Assembly: GCF_029227915.1 (NCBI RefSeq)
Contig: NC_079878.1
Coordinates: forward strand, 23,277,501 to 23,341,500
Source: Hydractinia symbiolongicarpus
Lineage: Eukaryota > Cnidaria > Hydrozoa > Anthoathecata > Hydractiniidae
Direction of reading: 5' to 3'
DNA length: 64,000 nucleotides
A program made the position numbers and the translations under genes. The notes under the pieces were generated by a model. The model was not told the DNA's origin. It saw only the letters and a program-made list of their open reading frames with translations, and made no database searches. How positions within the stretch are numbered: position 1 is the first letter of the stretch; every line of letters starts with the position of its first letter. Below are positions 8,677-16,681 of this stretch, piece by piece.

Positions 8677-9264
8677 ATGGCAGAGATTTATCCGAAGCTA
8701 CCCACGGCTCCCGAGTATTCGAGCGAGCAGGACAAGTTTAATACTAATACCGTGAACTCTCAACTTGGGGAGCTTAGAAAATTACGTGATAAGTTCAATA
8801 CAAAATATGAGAAATATAACAAGACGCTGCACAGACTGGTGCTTTTAAATGCCAGCGCCACGGCCCTAACCGTCGCTTCGGGCATAGGTTCGGTGGTAAC
8901 CGGTGCCACGCTCATCGGAATCCCCGCTTCCGTGGGATTGTGAGCCGTAGCACTGTCCGGAACCATTTTCACGGGCTCCGTCATGGCTCTGATTAAAAGA
9001 TATCGGAGCAAACTTGACAAGGTCATGAAATTATATGATGTTGCGACGTCCGCCATCGCCGTGTTTGAAAACTCCGTCTCGCGGGCTCTGAATAATGACG
9101 ACATTAGTCACATTGAATTTCAAACCCTGAGCGGTATATACTACGAAGCTCTGAACAAGATGACGAAAACCGACAGAAAGATGGAGAGCGAAACTCGCAA
9201 CCAGTTTGAAAAAAGTCTAATGGACCAGGTTCAAAGCCTCAGAAGGACCGTAAATCAAGGTTAG
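8677..9264 (+). pseudogene. Polinton protein, tandem paralogue of the 8167 gene, with an internal TGA
   Basis: The same frame is open from ATG at 8677 to TAG at 9264 (196 codons) apart from one TGA at 8941-8943, inside the hydrophobic segment. Both halves otherwise keep protein-like composition. The N-terminal VNSQLGELRKLRDKFNTK parallels the neighbouring gene, followed by a Gly/Ala-rich hydrophobic hairpin and a charged helical tail with an acidic and then a basic end. Tandem duplication of one ancestral gene is the simplest explanation. The break is a single substitution-type stop rather than a frameshift. Confidence 0.6.
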
Positions 9265-9296
9265 TGATGTGTGCATGTACGCCGCTCGCATATTTC

Positions 9297-9321
9297 GTGT
9301 GGTACGATAAAAATTAATATG
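9297..9321 (+). promoter_or_regulatory. Truncated copy of the SAP-gene promoter region
   Basis: GTGGTACGATAAAA followed by TTAATATG recurs before the SAP gene (10478-10523), where about 28 extra bases separate the two parts. Here the ATG is followed at once by TAA, so it drives no gene. It lies on the far side of the integrase gene. Confidence 0.45.
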
Positions 9322-9415
9322 TAAGGCGGTTTGTGACATTATGCGGCGCGATCGCCCCCCAAGACTGAGCCATAGCGGCCCTATCTGCCGACCGACCCGC
9401 GCGATCCCCGGCATC

Positions 9416-9440
9416 ATCTTTACCAGAAACAGGTAAAGAT
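9416..9440. terminator. Perfect 9-bp hairpin between convergent genes
   Basis: Arms ATCTTTACC and GGTAAAGAT around a 7-base loop. It lies in the gap between the 8677-9264 plus-strand gene and the minus-strand integrase. Confidence 0.55.
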
Positions 9441-9453
9441 ATCGTCCCCTTTT

Positions 9454-10431
9454 TCACCAACCTTGCACATAATCAGGAGGTAAATCTGTATCTTCAGGTA
9501 TTAACATCAATTCCTCTTTTACAAAAGCCCGTCCGGGTCCGTCTTGAACATAGTACATTACACGGTTACCAGGTTGCGCTATTACCTCACGCAATCTATA
9601 TGTGTTTTTCGACCATATTCTATCGGTTGCCCGTCTCCGCCCATCATCATGCTCTTCACCAGGTTGTAGTAGATATCTATACAGGCCATCCTTAGGTAAT
9701 TCTACTTCAGGTGGATAGCTCTCTTGATTAACCAGAGGCACCTCTTTCATTATAATAGCATCTTTTGGCTTCATATCAATCATCTGCGTCTTTGTATCGT
9801 TTAGCCTATCAATCAGTTTATACAGATGCTTAACCCATGTAGATGATACCTTTTCCGAATCATTCAGTTCTTGGGCATCTTGTATTTTGAATAAATTTTC
9901 GGCAAGTATCTTGTTCAACGCCTCAACAAAAGCTGTGTGCGTATGCTTATATTTTGTAGTCGCTCTTTTAATTTCAACCTTATGCTTCTCCAACAGCTTT
10001 GATACATCTGCCTTGAATTCTGAACCGTTATCACATTGGAAAGTTTTCGGATAAGTTAATGGTCCTGCCTTGTAGATGTCCTCAATCATAGCGGCAACCT
10101 CTTTGGCTTTCTTAGTCCTCAAAGGTCGGGCTACTTTGTATCTGGAAGCAGCATCGATTCCCGACAAAATGTACTTATATTTATTACCATACAGTATGTC
10201 ACCGGGCATGTACAATAAATCGAATTGATGTAAATCATTAGGGGTGGTAACTTCATAATGTGGTCTTTCAACATGTTTTGGGGCGGGTAAATGTACTTGC
10301 CAAAATGCTTGCCTTGATAGCCACTTCTTAATCTCCTTTGGCCCGAAGCCGAATACTCTTAAATTCTGAACGGCCTTTTGTCCTTTCCATAAATTTTGAG
10401 GTTGATAGTAAGTCTCTTGAAGTTTTGACAT
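9454..10431 (-). CDS. Polinton integrase (retroviral-type DDE, rve family)
   Basis: 325 residues. The catalytic triad fits D71 in HQFDLLYMPGD, D134 in QCDNGSEF and E170 in TAFVEALNK, giving a D-x62-D-x35-E spacing typical of retroviral and Polinton integrases. A basic C-terminal region with an SH3-like look ends in PPDYVQGW. The enzyme inserts linear element DNA into chromosomes and usually makes 5-6-bp duplications in this family. The frame is intact. ATG at 10431 gives MSKLQETYY just upstream of the core. It is the only minus-strand gene in the right half and is flanked by two copies of a GTGGTACGATAAAA motif. Confidence 0.9.
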   Translation of the reverse strand: MSKLQETYYQPQNLWKGQKAVQNLRVFGFGPKEIKKWLSRQAFWQVHLPAPKHVERPHYEVTTPNDLHQFDLLYMPGDILYGNKYKYILSGIDAASRYKVARPLRTKKAKEVAAMIEDIYKAGPLTYPKTFQCDNGSEFKADVSKLLEKHKVEIKRATTKYKHTHTAFVEALNKILAENLFKIQDAQELNDSEKVSSTWVKHLYKLIDRLNDTKTQMIDMKPKDAIIMKEVPLVNQESYPPEVELPKDGLYRYLLQPGEEHDDGRRRATDRIWSKNTYRLREVIAQPGNRVMYYVQDGPGRAFVKEELMLIPEDTDLPPDYVQGW

Positions 10432-10477
10432 GTTTTATTTATGCACACCTTTATTTATCTCCTTTTTGTGTTATGAT

Positions 10478-10522
10478 GTGGTACGATAAAAGTGCTTAAA
10501 GTTTTTCATATATTATATTAAT
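10478..10522 (+). promoter_or_regulatory. Putative promoter of the SAP gene
   Basis: GTGGTACGATAAAA then GTGCTTAAAG, resembling the ATAAAAATGGCTTAAAG core found before the RING and polymerase genes, and a TATATTA-rich stretch immediately before ATG. Confidence 0.45.
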
Positions 10523-10792
10523 ATGTCAGACATGGATACCACACCGGATTATAAATTGATGAAACTGAGAGAGTTGCGAGAGGTTGCCAAATCCCGCGGA
10601 ATTAAGTATATCGTGGGTATGAGAAAGGCTAAACTGGTTGAGGTGATCGAGAAGAATGATCTCGACCCATCCTACACCATCGATCTGGATACCAAGAAGG
10701 AATGGTATGGATACTGTTCAAGGTGGAGGTCGAAAAACAGGGAGGCATATCTAAAAGCTCAAAAACGTTATAACGACAAAAGATCCAAGTGA
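10523..10792 (+). CDS. Small SAP-domain (Rho-N-like) protein, 89 aa
   Basis: Residues 11-39 (LMKLRELREVAKSRGIKYIV...KAKLVEVI) form a helix-extended loop-helix of the SAP/Rho N-terminal type, a small DNA-binding fold. The C-terminal half is very basic (YCSRWRSKNREAYLKAQKRYNDKRSK). It is plausibly a DNA-binding or core protein packaged with the genome. The same type of domain begins the next two genes, where it is fused to a RING finger and to the DNA polymerase. A perfect hairpin follows the stop. Confidence 0.65.
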   Translation: MSDMDTTPDYKLMKLRELREVAKSRGIKYIVGMRKAKLVEVIEKNDLDPSYTIDLDTKKEWYGYCSRWRSKNREAYLKAQKRYNDKRSK

Positions 10793-10803
10793 TTTGGTAT
10801 TTT

Positions 10804-10827
10804 TTTGTTACTCGTCTGAGTAACAAA
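10804..10827. terminator. Perfect 10-bp hairpin after the SAP gene
   Basis: Arms TTTGTTACTC and GAGTAACAAA around GTCT, 11 bases after the stop. Nearly identical arms follow the RING gene at 11867. Confidence 0.6.
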
Positions 10828-10828
10828 T

Positions 10829-11276
10829 GTTGGTGGGTGGGTACCCATGGTCTAACCGGTCATGGCCCTCAAGGTGTTGGTGGGTGGGTACCCATGGTGT
10901 ACCGGTCACGACCCTCTAGGTGCCGGTGGGTGGGTACCCATGGTGGAGCGATGTCAGTATCATAAACCGCGTTTTACCACCATGGAGCAGCGCAACCCCG
11001 GGTGGTTGTCTTGCGAACGAAGCCCCTCACGATCCTCCACCCCGGTGGTCCTGATTTTTTTCCCTGGGGGAGTACCCACCCACATTTACACTCCGGTGGT
11101 TGTCTTGCGAACGAAGCCCCTCACGATCCTCGCGACCTCGGAGGTCCTGATTTTTTTCCCTGGGGGAGTACCCACCCACATTTACACTCCGGTGGTTGTC
11201 TTGCGAACGAAGCCCCTCACGATCCTCCACCCCGGTGGTTGTCTTGCGAACGAAGCCCCTCACGATCCTCCACCCC
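10829..11276. repeat. Two families of GC-rich tandem repeats between SAP and RING genes
   Basis: First, three copies (about 49-bp spacing) of a unit built on GGTGGGTGGGTACCCATGG with a palindromic GGGTACCC core, at about 10829-10945. Then four copies of a unit containing GGTTGTCTTGCGAACGAAGC (about 11003, 11098, 11193, 11236), the first three about 95 bases apart and the last about 43. They occupy a gene-free stretch; the open frames across them repeat with the DNA and do not look coding. A single copy of the first family lies downstream of the RING gene and a degenerate one downstream of the polymerase. Confidence 0.8.
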
Positions 11277-11333
11277 GGTTTACGATTTATAAAAATGGCT
11301 TAAAGATTACAAAATCGTATATCATAGCCAAGC
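11277..11333 (+). promoter_or_regulatory. Conserved promoter module upstream of the RING gene
   Basis: GGTTTACGATTTATAAAAATGGCTTAAAGATTACAAAATCG-type sequence with a TATA-like TTTATAAAA. It is repeated almost base for base upstream of the polymerase gene (12025-12119). Identity in a non-coding region ahead of two different genes points to shared expression control, or very recent duplication. Confidence 0.6.
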
Positions 11334-11843
11334 ATGTCTTCAGGAATCGTTCTCGATTTGATACACAGTAGAGAATATATTGATGACTTTGATCTTTTCA
11401 CGGTCCCTGATTTAAGAGCCAGAGCGAGGTACCTTGGCCTACGTGGATACTCGCGGCTCAGAAGGGCTGAGCTTATCGAATTATTGTTGTTATCAACAGT
11501 ACCCGCAAGATATCCCGATATGACTTTACCGCTCGTCATAGGGATGCTGGATCCCGAAGTGACCGAATTTTCTGGACCCGTGATGAGACCAAATGTATCA
11601 GCACCGATTAGACCAGTACCAGCACGGGTTGAGGTTGATGATGAGGACGACGCGGACGATGACATTGATGAAGATGATAGATGTATCATTTGTCTTTCTA
11701 AACGAAAGACCGCCACCATTGTTCATGGTAGAACAGGGCATTTTTGCTGCTGTTTATCGTGCGCAAATAAATTGGAGAAGAGGGGGGATAAATGCCCTAT
11801 ATGTCGCGCATCAATAGATCTTGTCATTAGACAATATATTTGA
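11334..11843 (+). CDS. SAP-RING finger protein, putative E3 ubiquitin ligase, 169 aa
   Basis: A SAP-like domain (about residues 24-52, with LRGYSRLRRAELIELL) is followed by a Pro/Ala linker, a run of Asp/Glu (101-115) and a C-terminal RING finger. The RING has C117-x2-C120, a GHFCCC segment, C143 and C154-x2-C157, ending IDLVIRQYI. The order and the C-terminal position resemble IAP/MDM2-type RINGs, which recruit E2 enzymes and ubiquitinate targets. DNA binding by the SAP part would put the ligase on DNA. Which proteins it modifies cannot be told. The start is the ATG after the shared promoter module. Confidence 0.75.
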   Translation: MSSGIVLDLIHSREYIDDFDLFTVPDLRARARYLGLRGYSRLRRAELIELLLLSTVPARYPDMTLPLVIGMLDPEVTEFSGPVMRPNVSAPIRPVPARVEVDDEDDADDDIDEDDRCIICLSKRKTATIVHGRTGHFCCCLSCANKLEKRGDKCPICRASIDLVIRQYI

Positions 11844-11866
11844 GGGGTCGGATTGTTAGGGCATTT

Positions 11867-11890
11867 TTTGTTACTCGGACGGGTAACAAA
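11867..11890. terminator. Hairpin after the RING gene
   Basis: Arms TTTGTTAC and GTAACAAA around an 8-base loop. With one mismatch the arms extend to 10 bp and match those after the SAP gene. Confidence 0.55.
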
Positions 11891-11904
11891 TGTGATTCAC
11901 GACC

Positions 11905-12024
11905 CTCGAGGTGCCAATGGGTGGGTACCCATGGTGGTATCGATGTATGTATCACAAAGCGTGTTTTACTACAATTTAACATGGTGGTTGCCCCACAAAC
12001 TAGGACACTCACGACCCTCCAACA
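11905..12024. repeat. Duplicate of the SAP-RING intergenic region
   Basis: A GGGTGGGTACCCATGG unit followed by a divergent copy of 10945-10985 (ATCGATGT...GTTTTAC). It shows that the whole intergenic block, not just the promoter, was copied. Confidence 0.6.
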
Positions 12025-12119
12025 CGGTTTACGATTTATAAAAATGGCTTAAAGATTACAAAATCGTATATCATGGCCAAACATCTTAAAGATTACAAAA
12101 TCGTATATCACAACCAAGC
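12025..12119 (+). promoter_or_regulatory. Conserved promoter module upstream of the polymerase, with an internal tandem duplication
   Basis: Repeats the module of 11277-11333. The part CTTAAAGATTACAAAATCG plus TATATCA occurs twice in tandem (about 12048 and 12086) before the ATG at 12120. Confidence 0.6.
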
Positions 12120-12261
12120 ATGACTTCGAGAAATACAGTTGTTGAATTAAGAGCTCTCGCTAGAGAACGCGGCCTACGTGGCTACTCAAGGCTCAGAAAG
12201 GCCGATCTGATCGAATTATTGACACCCACTACTGTGTCAGCACCCATACCCATGCTGAGAC

Positions 12262-12345
12262 CCACCAGACCCGTACCCGTGCCGAGACCCACCAGACCCG
12301 TACCCGTGCCGAGACCCACCAGACCCGTACCCGTGCCGAGACCGG
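12262..12345 (+). repeat. 27-bp tandem repeat in the polymerase gene
   Basis: Three copies of a 27-bp unit encode successive RPTRPVPVP nonapeptides, forming a proline-rich linker after the SAP domain. Confidence 0.85.
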
Positions 12346-12404
12346 TATCAGCACCCATACCGGCACCGAGACCAGGCACTAGCCAACAAGACATGGATTT
12401 GAAA

Positions 12405-12524
12405 AGCAAGTTGATCGAATGGAGAGACTGGTTAATAAATCATGTACCTAAGGCTATTAAGGAGAAAGCGAGCAAAGCTTTCAAAACCATGAAGGATAAT
12501 ATCATGGGTTTGTATAAAAAGGGC
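12405..12524 (+). repeat. First copy of a 120-bp module duplicated within the polymerase gene
   Basis: Encodes LIEWRDWLINHVPKAIKEKA-type sequence ending KDNIMGLYKK. It is clearly related at DNA and protein level to 14831-14950. This N-terminal copy is probably the ancestral one, because I recall the module next to the N-terminus of related polymerases. Confidence 0.85.
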
Positions 12525-14830
12525 AGTGGAGAGGAGGAGGAGGAGGAGGAGGAGGAGAAAAACCCCTATACCCCCATTGAAGAAGCTTTTGTAGGTTCAT
12601 ACAAACGTTTCAAAATAAACTCGGATGGTGGGAAGAATGTCAGAGTCTTTCTCGAAAAGGTCGAGCACGTCGTAAATAGGTTGATGAGTGACGTGCTCGG
12701 GCAGAAGAAGTCGCTGAAGACTCAGGCGACCTTGTGGGTGAAGTGGGTAAGGGAGGACACCAGCTCGACCGATGCCCCGTGCGTACATGTCGATAAAGCT
12801 TTCAATAGCTATATGGAGATACTGCACGCCCACGATGACATTTCTGATGTTTTCGATCGGATGTGTAATAAGATAATCGAGCAGATTGAAAACCCTGCTC
12901 TACCTGCCAGCGGATTCACAATCGATAAAATCTTGCATATGCATGTGGACTTTCATAAACTGAAATTAACCAGAGGTAGTTCTTACTTGCCGCTACCCAA
13001 GAATTTCAGTGGAAAACGATCTGTGATTAACCCTCATAACGAGGATGATGATGAATGTTTCAGATGGGCTATTATCGCTGCTCTCAATCATGATAAGATC
13101 GATAATCACCCTGAACGAATCTCAATCCTTAAGAAGCATGATAAGTATAATTGGGATGGTCTAACTTTCCCAATGGCGCTAAACAAGATAGATCTCTTCG
13201 AGAGGAGGAACCCCGATGTCGCTGTGCATGTTTTGACAAAGGATGAGGGAGAAGGTATCTACATGTGTCGCAAGTCGAAGCATCTTGATCGTAAGGAGAC
13301 GGTTGTTTTGTTTTTACTGTGTGGGGGGATAAGAGGCATTATATCGCTGTTAAGAACCTGAGCGGTGTACTGAGCAAGGTTAACTCGAAGGATGGACATA
13401 GAGAGCATTATTGCTTGAATTGTCTCTCTGGTTTTCCAAGCGAACAGAAAAGGAATGAGCACTTTGAGTATTGCAAGAATAACGATGCCGCTAAGATTCA
13501 ACTCCCTAAGGAGGGTAGCACCCTAACCTTCACCGATGGTAAGTTTCAGCTCAAAGCCCCATTCATCATGTATGCCGATTTCGAAGCTTTTACAAAAGAG
13601 TTGCCAGAAGATGAGAGAAAATGCGGATCATCCACCGAGAAAGTTGGTAAACATGTTCCCACCGGATTCTGTTGTTATAGTAAATATGCTCATGGTGACG
13701 TTCCCAACCCTCTTAATCTTTATCGCGGTGAGGACTGTGTTACGCGTTTTGTGGATCATGTGGTTTCCGAGGCGGAAAGGTTATATAACATGTTTCCTCA
13801 GAAAGAAATGGATCCACTGACGGATGAGGAGCGTGACGGTTTCAATAGAGCCGAGGTGTGCCACATTTGCATGAAGGAATTTGATGACAAGGATGACATC
13901 AAGGTTAGGGATCACTGTCATTTCACCGGTAAGTTTCGTGGAGCCGCTCATCAGGGGTGTAATCTGCGGTATAAGGTACCTAATTATATCCCGGTTGTCT
14001 TCCACAATCTGAGCGGATATGATGCGCATTTATTCATTAAGGAGCTTGCAAGGAAGTACGGAGAGGATGGTATGGATGTAATCGCAGAGAATAAGGAGAA
14101 ATATATCTCTTTCTCGACCGATGTTAAGGTTGGTGAATACATCGACAAAAATGGTGAGACTAAGGACAGGAAGATAAAGCTGAGATTCATCGATTCATTT
14201 AGATTTATGTCAAGCGGCCTAAGCTCTCTGGCTGACAACCTATCAGATGATCAGTGCAAAAACCTTCGAAAATTCTTCAATGGTGACGAATTCAACATAA
14301 TGAGAAGGAAGGGTGTATACCCATATGAGTATGTTAACTCATTCGATAGGTTTAATGAAACTGAGCTCCCGTCAAAGGATGATTTCTACAGCAAGCTGAA
14401 CATGAATGGTATCAGCAATGCCGATTATGCGCATGCCCAAAAGGTGTGGAAGGACATGAAAGTTGAAAATATGGGCGTTTATCATGATATCTATCTCAAG
14501 ACGGATGTTCTGCTTCTGAGTGATGTGTTTGAGACATTCAGAGAAACATGCTTGAGAAACTACGATCTAGACCCTGCTCACTTTTACACTGCTCCGGGAT
14601 TAGCCTGGAGGGCTTGTTTGAAAAAGACCAAGGTTAGTCTAGATTTATTGTCGGATATGGAGATGGTCATGTTCATTGAGAGTGGTATTAGGGGTGGATT
14701 GTGTCAGGCTGTCCACCGCTACGCCAAGGCCAACAATAAGTATATGGGGGACGAGTACAACACATCGGATGGGAATTGCATGGATTTATTTGAGCAGCAG
14801 AAAATGGCTAAAACCGTGCCTTTTGTAAAA

Positions 14831-14950
14831 AGAAAATTGATTGAATTGAGGTACTGGTTGATGAAACATGTACCTAGGGTCATCAAGGTGAAAACTAGTA
14901 AAGCTTACAGAGCCGTGAAGGATAAGATCATGGGTTTGTGTGAAAAGGTA
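14831..14950 (+). repeat. Second copy of the duplicated module, inserted before polymerase motif A
   Basis: Encodes LIELRYWLMKHVPRVIKVKT-type sequence ending KDKIMGLCEK. It lies in a segment of roughly 95 residues between HRYAKANNKYM and the motif A block YLDANNLYGWAM, and keeps the polymerase frame. Confidence 0.85.
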
Positions 14951-16264
14951 TGTTGGGGACCGTCTGTACCGAAAGAGGAAAAACAATATACCACCAAAGC
15001 CAACACATCTGAGAGTAAGGAGATGAATAGCTATCTCCAGTACCTAGATGCAAATAATTTGTACGGCTGGGCCATGATTCAGAAGATGCCGACCGGAGGG
15101 TTTGAGTGGGTTGATGACGTGGTTTCTGATTTTACACCCGAACTGATTTCACAATTAGCTGTGGAAAACGGTGAAAAGGGGTACATCCTTGAGGTTGATG
15201 TTAGCTATCCACGGGAGCTTCATGATTCTCATAACGACCTTCCTTTCATGCCCGAGAGGAAGATCATTAATGGCGTCGAGAAGCTGACACCGTGTCTTTC
15301 AGACAAGAAGAAATATATCACTCATATCCGTGCGCTTGATCAAGCGTTGAAGCATGGTCTTGTTCTTGAGAAGGTTCATAGGGTCTTGAGATTTGATCAG
15401 AGTGCGTGGTTGAAGTCGTACATAGATTTCAACACTGATTTGCGTACCAAATCAACTAATGACTTCGAAAAGGACTTTTTCAAGCTGATGAATAATTCGG
15501 TCTTTGGGAAGACAATGGAGAATCAGCGAAGGCAGAAGGATATACGTTTGGCTACCAAGAAAGAACAATATGAGAAGCTGGTGATGAAGCCCAACTTCAA
15601 GGGTAGCACGTGGTTCTCGGAAACACTGATGGGCATAGAGATGTCCAAGATCAAGATCAAAATGAATAAGCCAATCTACCTGGGACTGGCAATTCTCGAC
15701 TTGTCCAAGATGGTTATGTATGAGTTCCACTATGATTACATGAGACCAAAATATGGTGTGGATGTAAAGCTTTGCTACATGGATACGGATTCATTCGTCT
15801 ACCACATAAAAACCGACGACTTTTACAAAGATATCGCCGACGATGTAGCTTTGAGATTTGACACGTCAGGGTACGATAAGAAAGATGGTAGACCCCTACC
15901 ATTAGGTTTGAATAAAAAGATCATTGGGCTGATGAAGGACGAGTTAGGTGGTAAGGTAATGACCGAATTTATCGCTCTTAGGGCTAAGAATTATGCTTAC
16001 AAACAGCTATGTGGTAGGGAGGATAAGAGGTGCAAGGGTGTCAAGAAATGTGTGGTGAGGAAGACAATAGGTTTCGATGACTATAGGAGATGCTTGTTGG
16101 AGGGTGAAAATGTTTACAGGGAACAGATGACCTTTCGATCGATTAAGCATGATGTTCATACCATAAAAACAAACAAACTAGCGCTCAATGCAGATGATGA
16201 TAAGCGCATAATTATGGAGGATGGCATTACCACACTGGCTAGAGGACATTATAGACACACATAA

Positions 16265-16677
16265 CACTATAAATTATAGGGCACGACAGATGAGGGTGGG
16301 TAGGGACCCATGGGACGGGGAGGGTGGGGAGGGGGCCCGGGGGACACGGCTGGGGAGGGGGTTTTGGACAGATATTATAGAGCATGCCCGCTTATTTAAC
16401 GTAAAGTGGTAAAGTGCACATGGATTTTATGGACTCCTCTATCGTTGATTTGACGGGGATGATCTATAATTTAACGTGGGATAGGAAACTGCTAAGGGGG
16501 TCTGTCCTAACATTGGGGTTTTCCTATCTCTATAGTAACACTTCACCATATCAATAAAGGACATCGTTTCACGTGCGGAATGATTGGAATTTTGAGTTAC
16601 GTTACGAACATGTTGCATAAAATAAAAGCTTTTAAATGGCTGAATTAACTAATTCAAGCTACTTCATAGCGTTTTAT
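16265..16677. other. Right flank of the Polinton, terminus not resolved
   Basis: A 13-bp palindrome (CTATAA A TTATAG, 16267-16279) follows the polymerase stop, then a G-rich tract (16285-16365) containing a degenerate GGGTGGGTA/GGGACCCATGG unit like those between the upstream genes. The element's terminal inverted repeat should lie here, but its partner is outside the window. No gene recognised. Confidence 0.4.
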
Positions 16678-16681
16678 TTAA

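Larger units (their letters stand above)
12120..16264 (+). pseudogene. Polinton protein-primed family B DNA polymerase with N-terminal SAP domain, one frameshift
   Basis: About 1,380 codons in two frames (12120-13361 and about 13319-16264). The N-terminal frame holds a SAP domain (residues 7-34), three proline-rich repeats, a helical module (96-135), a Glu tract and a conserved region with SSYLPLP and DDDECFRWAI. The second frame has a C2H2 finger (YCLNCL...HFEYC), exonuclease motif I (MYADFEAF), an HNH/endonuclease VII-like insert (CHIC...DHCHFTGKFRGAAHQGC), exo II (NLSGYDAHLF), exo III (YLKTD), motif A (YLDANNLYGWAM), motif B (KLMNNSVFGKTMEN) and motif C (YMDTDS). It copies element DNA using a protein primer. 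The frames meet at 13300-13330, near T5 and G6 runs, and one lost base would explain it. All catalytic motifs remain. Confidence 0.9.

Noticed and set aside
11002-11371. Plus- and minus-strand ORFs of 78-169 codons across the GC-rich repeats
   Set aside because: Their peptides are repeats of the DNA repeat and overlap the promoter module and the RING gene in the wrong frame.
13300-13330. Programmed -1 frameshift in the polymerase
   Set aside because: The G TTT TTA heptamer does not pair well after slipping, and decay elsewhere in the element makes an indel more likely.
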